Below are positions 13,810 through 22,468 of a stretch of DNA of 64,000 nucleotides, piece by piece; the stretch's first letter is position 1; every line of letters starts with the position of its first letter. Source of the stretch: Caulobacter hibisci (lineage in GTDB: Bacteria; Pseudomonadota; Alphaproteobacteria; Caulobacterales; Caulobacteraceae). Both the position numbers and the translations under genes were made by a program. Where the stretch lies: contig NZ_JADWOX010000001.1 of NCBI RefSeq assembly GCF_016135805.1, positions 310,001 to 374,000 of the forward strand. The letters run 5' to 3'. The notes under the pieces were generated by a model that saw only the letters and a list, made by a program, of their open reading frames with translations, was not told where the DNA came from and made no database searches.

Positions 13810-14425
13810 GATCGCCAGGACGCCGGCGCTGCTGGCGGAGGTGAGGGCGTCGCTGCCGGCGATCGAGGCTCGGGCCAAGGCGCCCGCCAGCCCGAAGGAC
13901 GTCGAACGGATCATCGGCGCCAAGTTCGCCACCTATCGCCAGCCCGAACGCAGCGACGGCGAGTGGGCGATGTTCTGGGCCGACTACAAGGCCGTGCTCG
14001 AGGATGTGCCGGCCTCAGCGCTGGAAGCGGCCATGGACGCGATCATCCGCGACCCGAAGATCGAGTTCCTGCCCAAGCCCGCCAAGCTGCGAGAGATCGC
14101 CATGCTGACGGAGAACCGGGCCGTCCGCGCCTTCGACCGCGCCCGTCAGGCCATAGAGCTTGCCGACCGGCCGCCGGAACAGCCCAAGGTCGGCCTGCCG
14201 CCGATCGTCACCGCCAAGCCCCCCAAACCGTCGGAGGAAGACCGCGCCCGGGTAAAGGCCTGGGCGCGAGAGTTCGCGCAGCAGGACGAGGCCCGCAAGG
14301 CCGCCGAGAAGGCCCAACGCCGCGCCGACATGCCCGACACCAGCGGCGCGCCTGACCAAACCGGCGTCACGCCAGCCATGCGGGCCCACCTTGCCCAGAA
14401 GCAGGATAAGGGGAGGGCGGCATGA
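13691..14425 (+). CDS. Putative helicase-loader (P-like) replication protein
   Basis: 244 residues, overlapping the end of the O-like gene by 119 bases in another frame. The central region has VERIIGAKFATYRQPERSDGEW, a helix AALEAAMDAIIRDPKIEF, and FLPKPAKLREIAMLTENRAVRAFDRA, a LPKPxxLRE pattern seen in phage replication accessory proteins. The C-terminus is a charged helical tail. Location after the candidate origin gene supports a helicase-loading role; no ATPase motif is present. Medium-low certainty on function, high on it being a gene. Confidence 0.55.
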   Translation: MTGLTQTTSSNAIRQTLSELSPGLKSLLAFEPSNLRAVGEIARTPALLAEVRASLPAIEARAKAPASPKDVERIIGAKFATYRQPERSDGEWAMFWADYKAVLEDVPASALEAAMDAIIRDPKIEFLPKPAKLREIAMLTENRAVRAFDRARQAIELADRPPEQPKVGLPPIVTAKPPKPSEEDRARVKAWAREFAQQDEARKAAEKAQRRADMPDTSGAPDQTGVTPAMRAHLAQKQDKGRAA

Positions 14426-14809
14426 AGCAGTCCCACCGCCTCGCCCTGCAGGCCATCGGCGAAGTGCTGAACGACGCCGGCCTCACGTGGAAATCAGGCC
14501 ATGGCGGAAAGCACCCGTTCGTCGTGGTGAATGGGATCGACGGGGCCAAGCACAGGATCGTCCTGTGCGGCACGCCAAGAACTGACGCCCAGGACCAGGC
14601 CAACTACGGCCGGCAGATGGCGCAGCGGCTGCTGGAGTCCATGGGGGTCGGATCACACCGCGGCGCCCGCCGCCGGGAGCGCGCCGCCGCCCCGCGCGAC
14701 CGTCCTGACCTTCGACCGCCCGGCCCAGGACAAGGGGCCGTACCGAGACCCATGGTCGAGTCTGCGCGGTCAAGTCGATTCCGCTACCGGATCGCGCGAC
14801 ACATCGTAA
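14422..14809 (+). CDS. Small replication-region gene, apparently frameshifted
   Basis: Starts at ATG 14422, overlapping the previous stop. The first 75 codons are convincing (MKQSHRLALQAIGEVLNDAG...KHPFVVVNGIDGAKHRIVL...LLESMG). After the G5 run at 14643-14647 the same frame turns into Arg/Pro-rich shadow sequence and stays open into the next gene. The +1 frame reads SDHTAAPAAGS...TVLTFDRPAQDKGPYRDPW and stops at 14809, as if one G had been added. The N-terminal half loosely resembles HicA-like small proteins. Either a real frameshift, a sequencing error, or two overlapping genes. Confidence 0.45.
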
Positions 14810-14879
14810 CGCCACGCGAACCGCCGCGAAGCCTGTCCGCTCCCGGGCGATCATCTCGGCCTCAACAACAGAGGCCACC

Positions 14880-15056
14880 ATGCACCCCCACCGACCCCAC
14901 CCAGCCAAGCAATCGCAGTTCGCCTGCAACCCTCCCCGTGACGACCACCCCAAGCAGAGGCATACCCAACCCTATGACCGGCCTCCCGCGCCCGCTACCG
15001 CCGCCCGAGCTGATGCAGAGCATGGACCTTCAGTTCATGCCGAGCCCAGAGCTTGA
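14880..15056 (+). CDS. Possible small Pro/His-rich ORF overlapping the metallopeptidase start
   Basis: ATG at 14880 preceded by AGAGG 6 bases upstream encodes 58 residues (MHPHRPHPAKQSQFACNPPR...). The composition (Pro, His, Ala) is unlike a folded protein, and 83 bases overlap the metallopeptidase gene. It may be a leader translated before that gene or simply a chance frame. Confidence 0.25.
   Translation: MHPHRPHPAKQSQFACNPPRDDHPKQRHTQPYDRPPAPATAARADAEHGPSVHAEPRA
14959..14973 (+). promoter_or_regulatory. CATACC motif directly before a start codon
   Basis: GGCATACCCAACCCT precedes ATG 14974. It matches the late-unit motif (compare CATACCTGACCCTATG at 23088). Read as a -10 element, transcription would begin at about the start codon, giving a leaderless message. 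No stem-loop is present here. Confidence 0.35.
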
Positions 15057-15606
15057 GGAATGGGCGCGCGCCACCTTCATCGAGCACGGCGCCACGCTCT
15101 GGAACGAGGACCACGACCACCTGAACCGGGCCACCCTTGGCTTCGTCTGGACGACGGTCTCCAACTCCAGGGGAGGGAACATGGTCGCCGGCCAGTGCGA
15201 GTCCATGCCGCCGATGGCCATGGGGAAGTGGCAACGCGCCCGTGCCGAGCAACAGATCGCCGACTGGTTCGACGGCCTGCCCGACTTCCTGATCACGATC
15301 GACGCCAACTACGCCACGATCTGCCAGGACGCCGAGTTCTGCGCCCTGATCGAGCACGAGCTTTACCACGCCGCCCAGGAGCGAGACATCTACGGAGCCC
15401 CGAAGTTCACCAGGGACGGACGACCCAAGTTCGGGATCAAGGGTCATGACGTCGAGGAGTTCGTCGGCGTGGTTCGTCGCTATGGCGCAGGCCCGGCGGC
15501 CGGCGCGACCCAGGCCCTGGTCGATGCGGCCTCACGTCGCCCTGAAGTCGCCTCGGTGAAAATCGCCCAAGCGTGCGGCACCTGTCGCATGCTGAGGGCG
15601 GCCTGA
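14974..15606 (+). CDS. Phage metallopeptidase-like protein (HEXXH-related)
   Basis: 210 residues from ATG 14974 (MTGLPRPLPPPELMQSMDLQ). Features are an N-terminal SPELEEWARATFIEHGATLWNEDHDHL region, LPDFLITIDANYATI, then LIEHELYHAAQE, a zinc-binding HELxH motif, with DVEEFVGVVRRYG downstream. This matches the putative metallopeptidase family found next to terminase genes in many siphoviruses. Substrate is unknown. The start choice is supported by the upstream CATACC motif; the frame is open further upstream through unrelated sequence. Confidence 0.75.
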   Translation: MTGLPRPLPPPELMQSMDLQFMPSPELEEWARATFIEHGATLWNEDHDHLNRATLGFVWTTVSNSRGGNMVAGQCESMPPMAMGKWQRARAEQQIADWFDGLPDFLITIDANYATICQDAEFCALIEHELYHAAQERDIYGAPKFTRDGRPKFGIKGHDVEEFVGVVRRYGAGPAAGATQALVDAASRRPEVASVKIAQACGTCRMLRAA

Positions 15607-15616
15607 GACTGACCTG

Positions 15617-16096
15617 ATGGCAAAACGCCCAGAACCCACCCTGACCGAAGAGGCCCGCGCCTATGTCGTGGCGTCCCTGGCGTGTTTCGATCCACCTGGC
15701 GTCGTGGCCAAGGCTGTCAGGGAGGAATTCGGCCTGCAGATCACGCCCCAGAGCGTGGAAGCCTACGACCCGACCAAGCGCGCCGGCCGAAAGCTGTCGG
15801 CGAAGTGGCGGGCCCTGTTCGAGGAGACGCGAAAGACCTTCCTGGAGGACACCTCGCGGATCGGCGCCAGTCACAAGGCCGTCCGGCTAAGGGCGCTTGA
15901 ACGCATGGCCCAGCGGGCAGAGACCCAGGGCAACGTCGTCGTCGCCGCCCAGCTGTACGAGCAGATCGCCAAGGAGATGGGCAACGCCTACACGAACCGC
16001 CGCGAGCTGACGGGCAAGGACGGGAAAGACCTGCCCATGGCGCCGCCGGTGTCCGCGGTCGCGATCTTCGCCCTGCCGAGCAACGGGCGGGACTGA
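15617..16096 (+). CDS. terS: Terminase small subunit (DUF2280)
   Basis: 159 residues. N-terminal DNA-binding region (EARAYVVASLACFDPPGVVAKAVREEFG, then ITPQSVEAYDPTK), a central helical oligomerisation region (RTFLEDTSRIGASHKAVRLRALERMAQRAE), and a C-terminal tail ending in Pro/Ala residues. This is the DUF2280 pattern of small terminases that recognise the packaging site. Its stop overlaps the large-subunit start (TGATG). Confidence 0.88.
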   Translation: MAKRPEPTLTEEARAYVVASLACFDPPGVVAKAVREEFGLQITPQSVEAYDPTKRAGRKLSAKWRALFEETRKTFLEDTSRIGASHKAVRLRALERMAQRAETQGNVVVAAQLYEQIAKEMGNAYTNRRELTGKDGKDLPMAPPVSAVAIFALPSNGRD

Positions 16097-17511
16097 TGGC
16101 CGCAGCCGTCGCGTGGGCTGAGAAGCAACTCGAGATCGTCCCAGGCCAAACCATCCTTCCCCAGGTCGGGCCGCAAACCGCCTTCCTCGCAACGCCAGCC
16201 GACATCGCCATCTACGGCGGCGGCGCCGGCGGCGGGAAGACGTTCGGCCTACTGATGGAGGACTTGCGCCACATCGACAATCCGGGGTTCGGGTCGGTGA
16301 CGTTCAGGCGCTCCACCGTCCAGATCCGCAACGAGGGCGGACTTTGGGACGAAAGCGCCAAGCTCTACCCGCTGGTGGGGGGTATGCCGAAGGAGCATGT
16401 CCTGTCATGGAAGTGGCCCAGCGGCGCCACGTCCAGTTTCGCCCACCTGGAGCACGATAAGACCCGCTTCAACTGGCAGGGGTCGCAAATCCCCCTGATC
16501 AAGTTCGACGAGCTGACGCATTTCACGGCGGTGCAGTTCTGGTACATGGTCAGCCGCAACCGCTCCATGTGCGGCGTGCGACCCTACATCCGGGCCACCT
16601 GCAACCCTGACGCCGACAGCTGGGTCGCCACGCTGATCGAGTGGTGGATTGACCAGGACACCGGGTATCCGATCCCCGAGCGCTCCGGCGTCCTTCGCTG
16701 GTTCGTCCGGGTCGGCGAAGACCTGAAGTGGGCCAACAGCCCGGAGGATCTTGCCATCTACACGATGGTCAACGAGGACGGAGACACTGTTCCGATCCCG
16801 GCGAAGTCGCTCACCTTCATCCCGGCCAAGCTGACCGACAACAAGGCGCTGATGGCGGCGGACCCTGCCTACATGGCGTCGCTGCTGGCCCTGCCGCTGG
16901 TCGAGCGCGAGCGCCTACTAGGGGGAAACTGGAAGATCCGGCCCGCCGCCGGCCTCTACTTCCAGCGATCGTGGTGCAGGGTGGTCGATGCCGTTCCGGC
17001 CGGGACCGTTTTCGGCCGCGGCTACGACCTGGCCGCGACGCCGCGCACCGCCGAAAGCCCGGACCCTGACGAGACCAGCAGCACGAAGATCGGCCGCACG
17101 CCGGATGGCCGCTACATCGTGGTCGACAATCACAGCGACGCGCTGAGTCCCGCAGGCGTCGAGCGGCTGATCCTGAACACCGCCTCGCAAGACGGCCTGA
17201 TGTGCACGATCTCGCTGCCGCAAGATCCCGGCCAGGCCGGCAAGAGCCAGGTCGCGGGCCTGGTCAAAATGCTCAGCGGCTACACCGTGAAGTCGTCCAC
17301 TGAGACCGGCGACAAGGTGACCCGCTTCTCGCTGTTCTCTTCCCAGGCCGAGCACGGCAACGTCGATGTGCTGCGCGGCCCGTGGAACGAGAAGTGGTTC
17401 ACCGCCCTGGAGGGGTTCCCGACCGCCAAGCACGACGACGACGCGGACAGCACGTCGCGTGCCTTCGAAATCGTGGCCCTTGGGTCAAGCTACACCTTGG
17501 AAAATCTCTGA
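16096..17511 (+). CDS. terL: Terminase large subunit
   Basis: 471 residues. The ATPase domain has Walker A GGGAGGGKT (41-49), Walker B hydrophobics leading to KFDEL (Asp138-Glu139), and a coupling segment ATCNPD. The C-terminal nuclease domain begins at GRGYDLAATP, with acidic residues expected for a two-metal RNase H fold, and ends HDDDADSTSRAFEIV. It powers DNA translocation into the prohead and cuts the concatemer. Length and motif order are normal, so it appears intact. Confidence 0.95.
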   Translation: MAAAVAWAEKQLEIVPGQTILPQVGPQTAFLATPADIAIYGGGAGGGKTFGLLMEDLRHIDNPGFGSVTFRRSTVQIRNEGGLWDESAKLYPLVGGMPKEHVLSWKWPSGATSSFAHLEHDKTRFNWQGSQIPLIKFDELTHFTAVQFWYMVSRNRSMCGVRPYIRATCNPDADSWVATLIEWWIDQDTGYPIPERSGVLRWFVRVGEDLKWANSPEDLAIYTMVNEDGDTVPIPAKSLTFIPAKLTDNKALMAADPAYMASLLALPLVERERLLGGNWKIRPAAGLYFQRSWCRVVDAVPAGTVFGRGYDLAATPRTAESPDPDETSSTKIGRTPDGRYIVVDNHSDALSPAGVERLILNTASQDGLMCTISLPQDPGQAGKSQVAGLVKMLSGYTVKSSTETGDKVTRFSLFSSQAEHGNVDVLRGPWNEKWFTALEGFPTAKHDDDADSTSRAFEIVALGSSYTLENL

Positions 17512-17536
17512 CCCCTCGCCAAGCCCTCCCTCTCAC

Positions 17537-17569
17537 GGCATACCTGACCTAAGCGCCGTCGGATGACGC
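17537..17569 (+). promoter_or_regulatory. Late-unit element copy 1 (CATACCT + stem-loop)
   Basis: GGCATACCT (17537-17545) then a stem-loop CCGTC-GGAT-GACGC with one internal mismatch and three outer pairs (GCG/CGC). The start codon of the SGNH protein is 27 bases after the stem. Confidence 0.6.
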
Positions 17570-17596
17570 CGCATGCCCTGAGATGGAAGACGCGCC

Positions 17597-20167
17597 ATGG
17601 CCGATCCGGTGTTCGTGGTCTCGAACCTGACCTACACCACGGCCGACGGCCGAGCGCTGGATGTCGTGCCGGTAAGGGTGGTTCCGGGCGCCGTAGCCAC
17701 GAACGCTGTGGGCCAGCCGGTCGACTCCGTGCCGGTCCAGCTCGCCGGCGGCGATAGCGCCATCCTGCCCACCTCAGCCACCGTCGCGGCGAACGCTCCG
17801 ATCGGAACCGTTGTTGCGCGCCTCTTCACCTCGGTGTCTGGCGCGGCCCTTAGCGTGGTTTCAGGCCCTTTCACCTTGAACGGGTCCAACGACCTGGTCC
17901 TGTCCCAGGCCGCTGGCGCTGCGGGTTCGACCCAGACCGCGCGCATCAAGGCCGAGCGCGCCAGCCCGTTCTACAGCGTGACCCAGGATATCGTGGTGAC
18001 GGCCGCCAGTGTTCTTCCGACCCTGACCGACCTTCTGCTGTCGGCCACGAGCTTTGCGAACGGAGCGCTCGCGGGCGCGGAACTTGCCGACATCACCGGC
18101 AAGACAGCCGGCTCGACGATCACGATCGCGCCGAGCGATACGTCGAACGTCTACGCTGTCAACGGCGCAGGCACGAAGCTCCTGGCCGGCGTGAATTACC
18201 CGCAAGCCGCCGCCGGCTCCCTGCCGGTAAGGCTGCGCGAAACCTTGGCCGGCGCGACCAACTCTCCGCACGACACGACGATCGCCGCGACGAAGGCAGC
18301 GGGGGGCGACGACGCCCTAACGGCCTGGAGGTCCGCCCTGACCGCCATGCAAGCTGGCACGAAAGACCCGATCGTCATGGCGATCGGCGAAAGCGTCGTT
18401 GCGGGTTACGGGGCCCTGTCCACCACGTTCACGGCGAACGATCGGACTGCGTCCTGGCCCACGCGCCTTGCCGAGCGTCTGACGGCCTATGGATACCCGG
18501 CGCGTTGGGACGCCATCTGCGGCGACAACAACTGCCTGACCAACTATCCCCAGTACAACAACATGGTCGTCGCGGGCGCGACGTGGTTCAACGAAACGAG
18601 CACGAAGACGGCGGGCTGTCGTCCGTTCTTCAACAACGACACGGCGACGTTCACGGCGACCCTGCCTGACTGTGACCGGTGCGACGTGGTCTATCTGACC
18701 GCCTCGGCGGCAGGTCAGGTCTCGGCCAGTGTAGACGGCGGCGCGGCGACTGTGATCGACACTGCCGGCGCGAACGGCTTGGCCAAGACGACGCTCAATC
18801 TCGGCGCTGTCGGCTCGCACTCGATCGCCCTGACCCGCAACGGCGTCGGCGGCAGCGTCAAGATCCTCGCTCTCATTCCGTACAAGACGACGGCTCGTCA
18901 AATCCGCGTCATCAACGCTGGTTGGTCGCAATCGACTGTCGCCGACTGGAATGACCAGACGTCGCCCGCGACCTCGCCGACCGTGAGCACGACCTATCTT
19001 CAGCCCGACCTCACGATCATTGGTATCCAGATCAACGACGAGAAGGTCCCGACCTCCGAGGCCGCCTTCAAGGCTGGCTATCAGGCGATGATCAACGCGG
19101 GCAAGGCGACCGGCGGCAGTGTCATCCTTTGCATCGAAAACGGCATCGCCATCGGCAGCGCCCCCCAGGCGACACAAGACCTTTACGTCGGTTACATCAA
19201 CGCCTTGGCCGCCGCCAACGGCAACCTGCCCGTGGTCGATTTCCGCGCGGCGCTAAACCCGATCAAGGGCGCGGGGCCGGTGACGCACGCTGTCGCCGAT
19301 GCGGCCGGGTTCATGCGCGACACGCTGCACCCCAACAGCTCGGGCTATCACCCGATGGGATCGGCCGTCGCCCTGGCCGCGTTGGCCGGCACGCTCGGCG
19401 AGCAGCCGGAAACCGCCGCGCTCGTCGCTCGCATGACCGTCGCCCCCAGCACCGCCCGCCGGGCTCTGATCGACGCCCGCATTCGCTCTCTGAAGGTGGG
19501 TTGGTTCAGCGGCGTGAACATCTGGGCCAAGCGCGACGTCGATTATGTCTTCGCCGCCCACGACCGGCAGGCCGCGCGCCTGAACTGGAAGTCCGCGAAT
19601 TTCAACGCGACGGAAGAAGGCACGCTTACTTGGACGGCGGACAAGAGCTTCCAGGGCGACGGCGTCACCGGCGCTCTGAACACCGGCTTCAACCCGACGA
19701 CGGCGACCACCCCCGCGTTTGCTCAGAATAGCGCATACGTCGATGAATGGTCGCTGACCGCTGCTCAAGTCGCGGCGGCTTCGGCCGGCTGGTACGATGG
19801 CACGGACGGCGTCACCCTGACGCCCCGGTCTGGGTCGGATACCTTCTCGGGCCGGATCAACAACGCGGCGGTGTCTGGCGCGGGTGCGGGCCTCTCTACG
19901 GACGGCTCGGGGTTCTTCGCCGCCGGCCGCCTGTCTTCGAGCGGCATTTCCTTCCAGCGGAACAACGCGACGCGAGTGTTTCAGACCTCTACCTCGACCG
20001 CGCTCAACAATGCCCCGCTGAAGTTCTTCGCGACCACTGCGGCGAGCTTCTCGGCCATCGAGTTGAGCACGGGCGGCTATGGCGGTTACCTGCCATCCGG
20101 TGAGCACAACGACCTGTACTTTGCGAACCGGGACTATCTGCAAGCGATCGGCGTCGCCGTACCATGA
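17597..20167 (+). CDS. Large phage protein with SGNH/GDSL hydrolase domain
   Basis: 856 residues. About 1-240 is beta-rich, Thr/Ser/Val-rich (Ig-like repeats). The middle holds an SGNH hydrolase: block I AIGESVVAGYG with Ser266, block III GIQIND with Asn480, block V DTLHPNSSGYH with Asp575 and His578. The C-terminal 200 residues form a beta-sandwich, lectin-like domain (YVDEWSLT...WYDGTDGVTL). Such enzymes de-esterify polysaccharides; this could be a virion-attached or released capsule/S-layer-glycan esterase. It lies between terminase and lysis genes, in its own transcription unit, which is unusual. Confidence 0.75.
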   Translation: MADPVFVVSNLTYTTADGRALDVVPVRVVPGAVATNAVGQPVDSVPVQLAGGDSAILPTSATVAANAPIGTVVARLFTSVSGAALSVVSGPFTLNGSNDLVLSQAAGAAGSTQTARIKAERASPFYSVTQDIVVTAASVLPTLTDLLLSATSFANGALAGAELADITGKTAGSTITIAPSDTSNVYAVNGAGTKLLAGVNYPQAAAGSLPVRLRETLAGATNSPHDTTIAATKAAGGDDALTAWRSALTAMQAGTKDPIVMAIGESVVAGYGALSTTFTANDRTASWPTRLAERLTAYGYPARWDAICGDNNCLTNYPQYNNMVVAGATWFNETSTKTAGCRPFFNNDTATFTATLPDCDRCDVVYLTASAAGQVSASVDGGAATVIDTAGANGLAKTTLNLGAVGSHSIALTRNGVGGSVKILALIPYKTTARQIRVINAGWSQSTVADWNDQTSPATSPTVSTTYLQPDLTIIGIQINDEKVPTSEAAFKAGYQAMINAGKATGGSVILCIENGIAIGSAPQATQDLYVGYINALAAANGNLPVVDFRAALNPIKGAGPVTHAVADAAGFMRDTLHPNSSGYHPMGSAVALAALAGTLGEQPETAALVARMTVAPSTARRALIDARIRSLKVGWFSGVNIWAKRDVDYVFAAHDRQAARLNWKSANFNATEEGTLTWTADKSFQGDGVTGALNTGFNPTTATTPAFAQNSAYVDEWSLTAAQVAAASAGWYDGTDGVTLTPRSGSDTFSGRINNAAVSGAGAGLSTDGSGFFAAGRLSSSGISFQRNNATRVFQTSTSTALNNAPLKFFATTAASFSAIELSTGGYGGYLPSGEHNDLYFANRDYLQAIGVAVP

Positions 20168-20976
20168 GCCGCCTCGCTCGCGCCGCCGCCCTGGCCCTGC
20201 TTGTCGCCACTCCGGCCATTGCCGCGCCTGTCGTGGTGGTCGGTCCCGGCAACAGCGCCTCGAAACGGTACACCGGCATGTCCAACAGCTACCGCTGGCT
20301 GGACGGCAAGGAGCGCGATCTCAACGGCCTGCGCCTGTCCAAGCTCTATCTGACCGTCACGCGCGGCGTGGTTCGGATCGCCAACGGCCAGAGCGACGTC
20401 GTGATCAAGGACTCGACGTTCATCCTCGCCAAGCCGCAGACGGGCGACAGCCTGCCCGTCGCGGTCGAGGTTGTGGATGGGCATGACGTGCTGATCGAGC
20501 GCGTGACGGCCCGTAACTGGCGCATGGAGCCGGTCAAGGGCGCGTACCTCAACGGCGACTGCTTCAGCGGCGAGCGGCTGTCCTACAACGTCACCCTGCG
20601 GCAGACTTACGCGATCGGTTGCAGCGATGGGGGCTACGACTTCAAAACCACCGGCCTCGTGCTCGATCGCGTGACCGCCGAGGACGTGGGGTTCTGCTTG
20701 CGCATCTGGGGGTCGGCCAAGGCCACGACGGTCGCCTGCAAGGCTTGGCGGGAGGGCGCGGTGCAGGTCAAGCCGGGCGCGTCCATCACCATCGACACCC
20801 TGAAGATTTTCCCCGCCGCCGGGAAGCCCGTGACCCTCTTCGGTGTGGGCAAGGGGGCGACGCTGATCGTCAAAAAGTGCGAGGGCAAGCTGCCCGCCGG
20901 ATCGACGGTGCTCTTCTACCAAGAGGGCGCGTCGGCCGCGAACACGACAGTCAAACTCGGCGCGACCTGCCTCTAG
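20164..20976 (+). CDS. Secreted beta-helix protein encoded with the SGNH hydrolase
   Basis: 270 residues, overlapping the hydrolase stop (ATGA). A clear Sec signal peptide is present (MSRLARAAALALLVATPAIA, cleavage after AIAA). The mature part has repeated short strands of the right-handed parallel beta-helix type (DVVIKDSTFILA, DVLIERVTARNW, LVLDRVTAEDV, TTVACKAW), with cysteines suggesting periplasmic folding. Phage structural proteins are not normally exported, so this is probably a lysogen- or infection-stage secreted factor acting on surface polysaccharide along with the hydrolase. Confidence 0.7.
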   Translation: MSRLARAAALALLVATPAIAAPVVVVGPGNSASKRYTGMSNSYRWLDGKERDLNGLRLSKLYLTVTRGVVRIANGQSDVVIKDSTFILAKPQTGDSLPVAVEVVDGHDVLIERVTARNWRMEPVKGAYLNGDCFSGERLSYNVTLRQTYAIGCSDGGYDFKTTGLVLDRVTAEDVGFCLRIWGSAKATTVACKAWREGAVQVKPGASITIDTLKIFPAAGKPVTLFGVGKGATLIVKKCEGKLPAGSTVLFYQEGASAANTTVKLGATCL

Positions 20977-21040
20977 CCGTGTCCATGCCGGCCCGGAGTC
21001 ACGAGGCATCCTAGCCCCTAGTAGGTTCCGCGATCCATCG

Positions 21041-21075
21041 GCATACCTAAGGGCGAAGCAGCGTCGAGATGACGT
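21041..21075 (+). promoter_or_regulatory. Late-unit element copy 2 (CATACCT + stem-loop)
   Basis: GCATACCTA (21041-21049) then stem GCGTC-GAGAT-GACGT at 21061-21075, with a G-U closing pair in place of G-C and outer GC/GC pairs retained. Spacing to GTG 21100 is 24 bases, matching other copies and supporting that start. Confidence 0.6.
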
Positions 21076-21099
21076 CGCGATCCCATGATGGAGCGGTCA

Positions 21100-21423
21100 G
21101 TGACCGAGACCGAGGCGAAGGCCCAGCGCGAATTGGTGCGTGAGGTCACAATGTCGTTCCTGGCGGTCGGGACGATGCTGCTCATCGCCTATTTCGTCTG
21201 GGCGGTGCTGAACATCGCCATCCCGGCCAGGAACGAGAACCTCGCCTTCGCGGTGCTGGGGATCATCGGCGGGACGATGGTGGGCGGCATCTTCGGCGCC
21301 TACTTCGGGATCCAGCTGGCCCAGAGCCGGCAGTCCAAGTCTCCGGAAGGTGTCACGGTCACCGCGCCGGGCGAGTCCAGCGTCACCGTCGACAGCGCCG
21401 CCGACCCCAAGGCCGGCCAATGA
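21100..21423 (+). CDS. Holin-like two-pass membrane protein
   Basis: 107 residues from GTG 21100, preferred over ATG 21085 because TGGAGCGG precedes it and because the 24-base distance from the upstream stem-loop matches sister elements. Two membrane segments (FLAVGTMLLIAYFVWAVLNIAI and FAVLGIIGGTMVGGIFGAYFGI) are joined by a short polar turn; the C-terminus is polar. It is the first gene of the lysis cassette, so it probably forms the inner-membrane lesion or controls its timing. Confidence 0.7.
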   Translation: MTETEAKAQRELVREVTMSFLAVGTMLLIAYFVWAVLNIAIPARNENLAFAVLGIIGGTMVGGIFGAYFGIQLAQSRQSKSPEGVTVTAPGESSVTVDSAADPKAGQ

Positions 21424-21845
21424 GCCCGCCCGCCGGCGCCCGGGCCAACCCCGACGTCAGTGTCCGCCTCGGCACGCTGGAAGGCCGCATGGAAAGCCTG
21501 GAGCGCGCCCAGGCCGCCACGGCTGAGGACGCCCGCGAGGCCCGGGACCTGGCCAAGGAAATCATCGTCATCCTGCGAGAGCAGAACGCGCTCGAGCGGG
21601 TGTCGGAGGTCAGGTCAGAGGCCCGCAAGCTGGTCGGCGACCTGCGCGAGGACGTGGTCGCGGCCAACACCGGCATGAGGACCGACCTCAAGTCCATCCG
21701 AACCGATGTCGACGCCCTGATGAACCTGCGGACCCAGGCCCAAGGCGCGGTCAAGGGCGGCAAGTGGGTGATCGACGCGCTGAAGATCATCGCGGGAGCC
21801 GGGGGCGGCGCCATCATCCTCAAGCTGTTGGAGGTCATCAAATGA
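21420..21845 (+). CDS. Coiled-coil protein with C-terminal membrane anchor (second lysis-cassette gene)
   Basis: 141 residues. The N-terminal half is a coiled coil (VRLGTLEGRMESLERAQAA, EVRSEARKLVGDLREDVVA). One glycine-rich hydrophobic segment lies at the C-terminus (WVIDALKIIAGAGGGAIILKLLEVI). The overlap with both holin-like and endolysin genes places it in the lysis function, as a second holin or antiholin with the N-terminus in the cytoplasm. Confidence 0.6.
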   Translation: MSPPAGARANPDVSVRLGTLEGRMESLERAQAATAEDAREARDLAKEIIVILREQNALERVSEVRSEARKLVGDLREDVVAANTGMRTDLKSIRTDVDALMNLRTQAQGAVKGGKWVIDALKIIAGAGGGAIILKLLEVIK

Positions 21846-22468
21846 CCGGCCTGACCAAGCCCAAAGCCTTCTTCGACTACCTCCGAGCCAACGACATGCT
21901 CGGCCCGGTCCTGACCGCCGACGAAGTCGAGGGCCTCAACGTCATCACCGCGGCGGCAGGCCTCGCCGGCTGGCCCGCGAGCTGGACCGCCTACGCCCTG
22001 GCCACGGCTTATCACGAGACGGCCCACACCATGCAGCCGGTGAAGGAGATCGGCGGCCCGGACTACTTCCGCCGCCGCTACGACATCAGCGGTCAGCGCC
22101 CCGACATCGCCCGCACGCTCGGCAACACCCAGATCGGCGATGGTGCCAAGTACGCGGGCCGCGGATATGTGCAGGTCACCGGCCGGGCCAATTACGACCG
22201 CGCCCGCCGCGAGCTGGGCCAGCCGCTCGTCGACCGCCCCGATCTGGCCATGAACGACGCCATCGCCGCGGCCATCATGGTCAAGGGCATGGCGGAGGGC
22301 TGGTTCACGGGTCGCTCGCTCAAAAGCTACCTGACCACCACGACGGCCGGCACGCGGGCGCAGTTCGTCGAAGCGCGCCGGATCATCAACGGCCAGGACC
22401 GGGCGGGCGACATCGCCGACTACGCCCTGGCCTTCCAGAAGGCGCTCCAGGCGGGGGGCTGGGCGTGA
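21842..22468 (+). CDS. Endolysin, glycoside hydrolase family 19-like
   Basis: 208 residues. It shows the phage GH19/lysozyme-like pattern: AYALATAYHETAHTMQPVKEIGG, with Glu59 and Glu69 as likely catalytic acids, then GDGAKYAGRGYVQVTGRANY and a C-terminal helical part (ARRIINGQDRAGDIADYALAF). It cleaves peptidoglycan glycan strands. No signal peptide, so it depends on the holin. It is co-translated with both neighbours. Confidence 0.88.
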   Translation: MTGLTKPKAFFDYLRANDMLGPVLTADEVEGLNVITAAAGLAGWPASWTAYALATAYHETAHTMQPVKEIGGPDYFRRRYDISGQRPDIARTLGNTQIGDGAKYAGRGYVQVTGRANYDRARRELGQPLVDRPDLAMNDAIAAAIMVKGMAEGWFTGRSLKSYLTTTTAGTRAQFVEARRIINGQDRAGDIADYALAFQKALQAGGWA

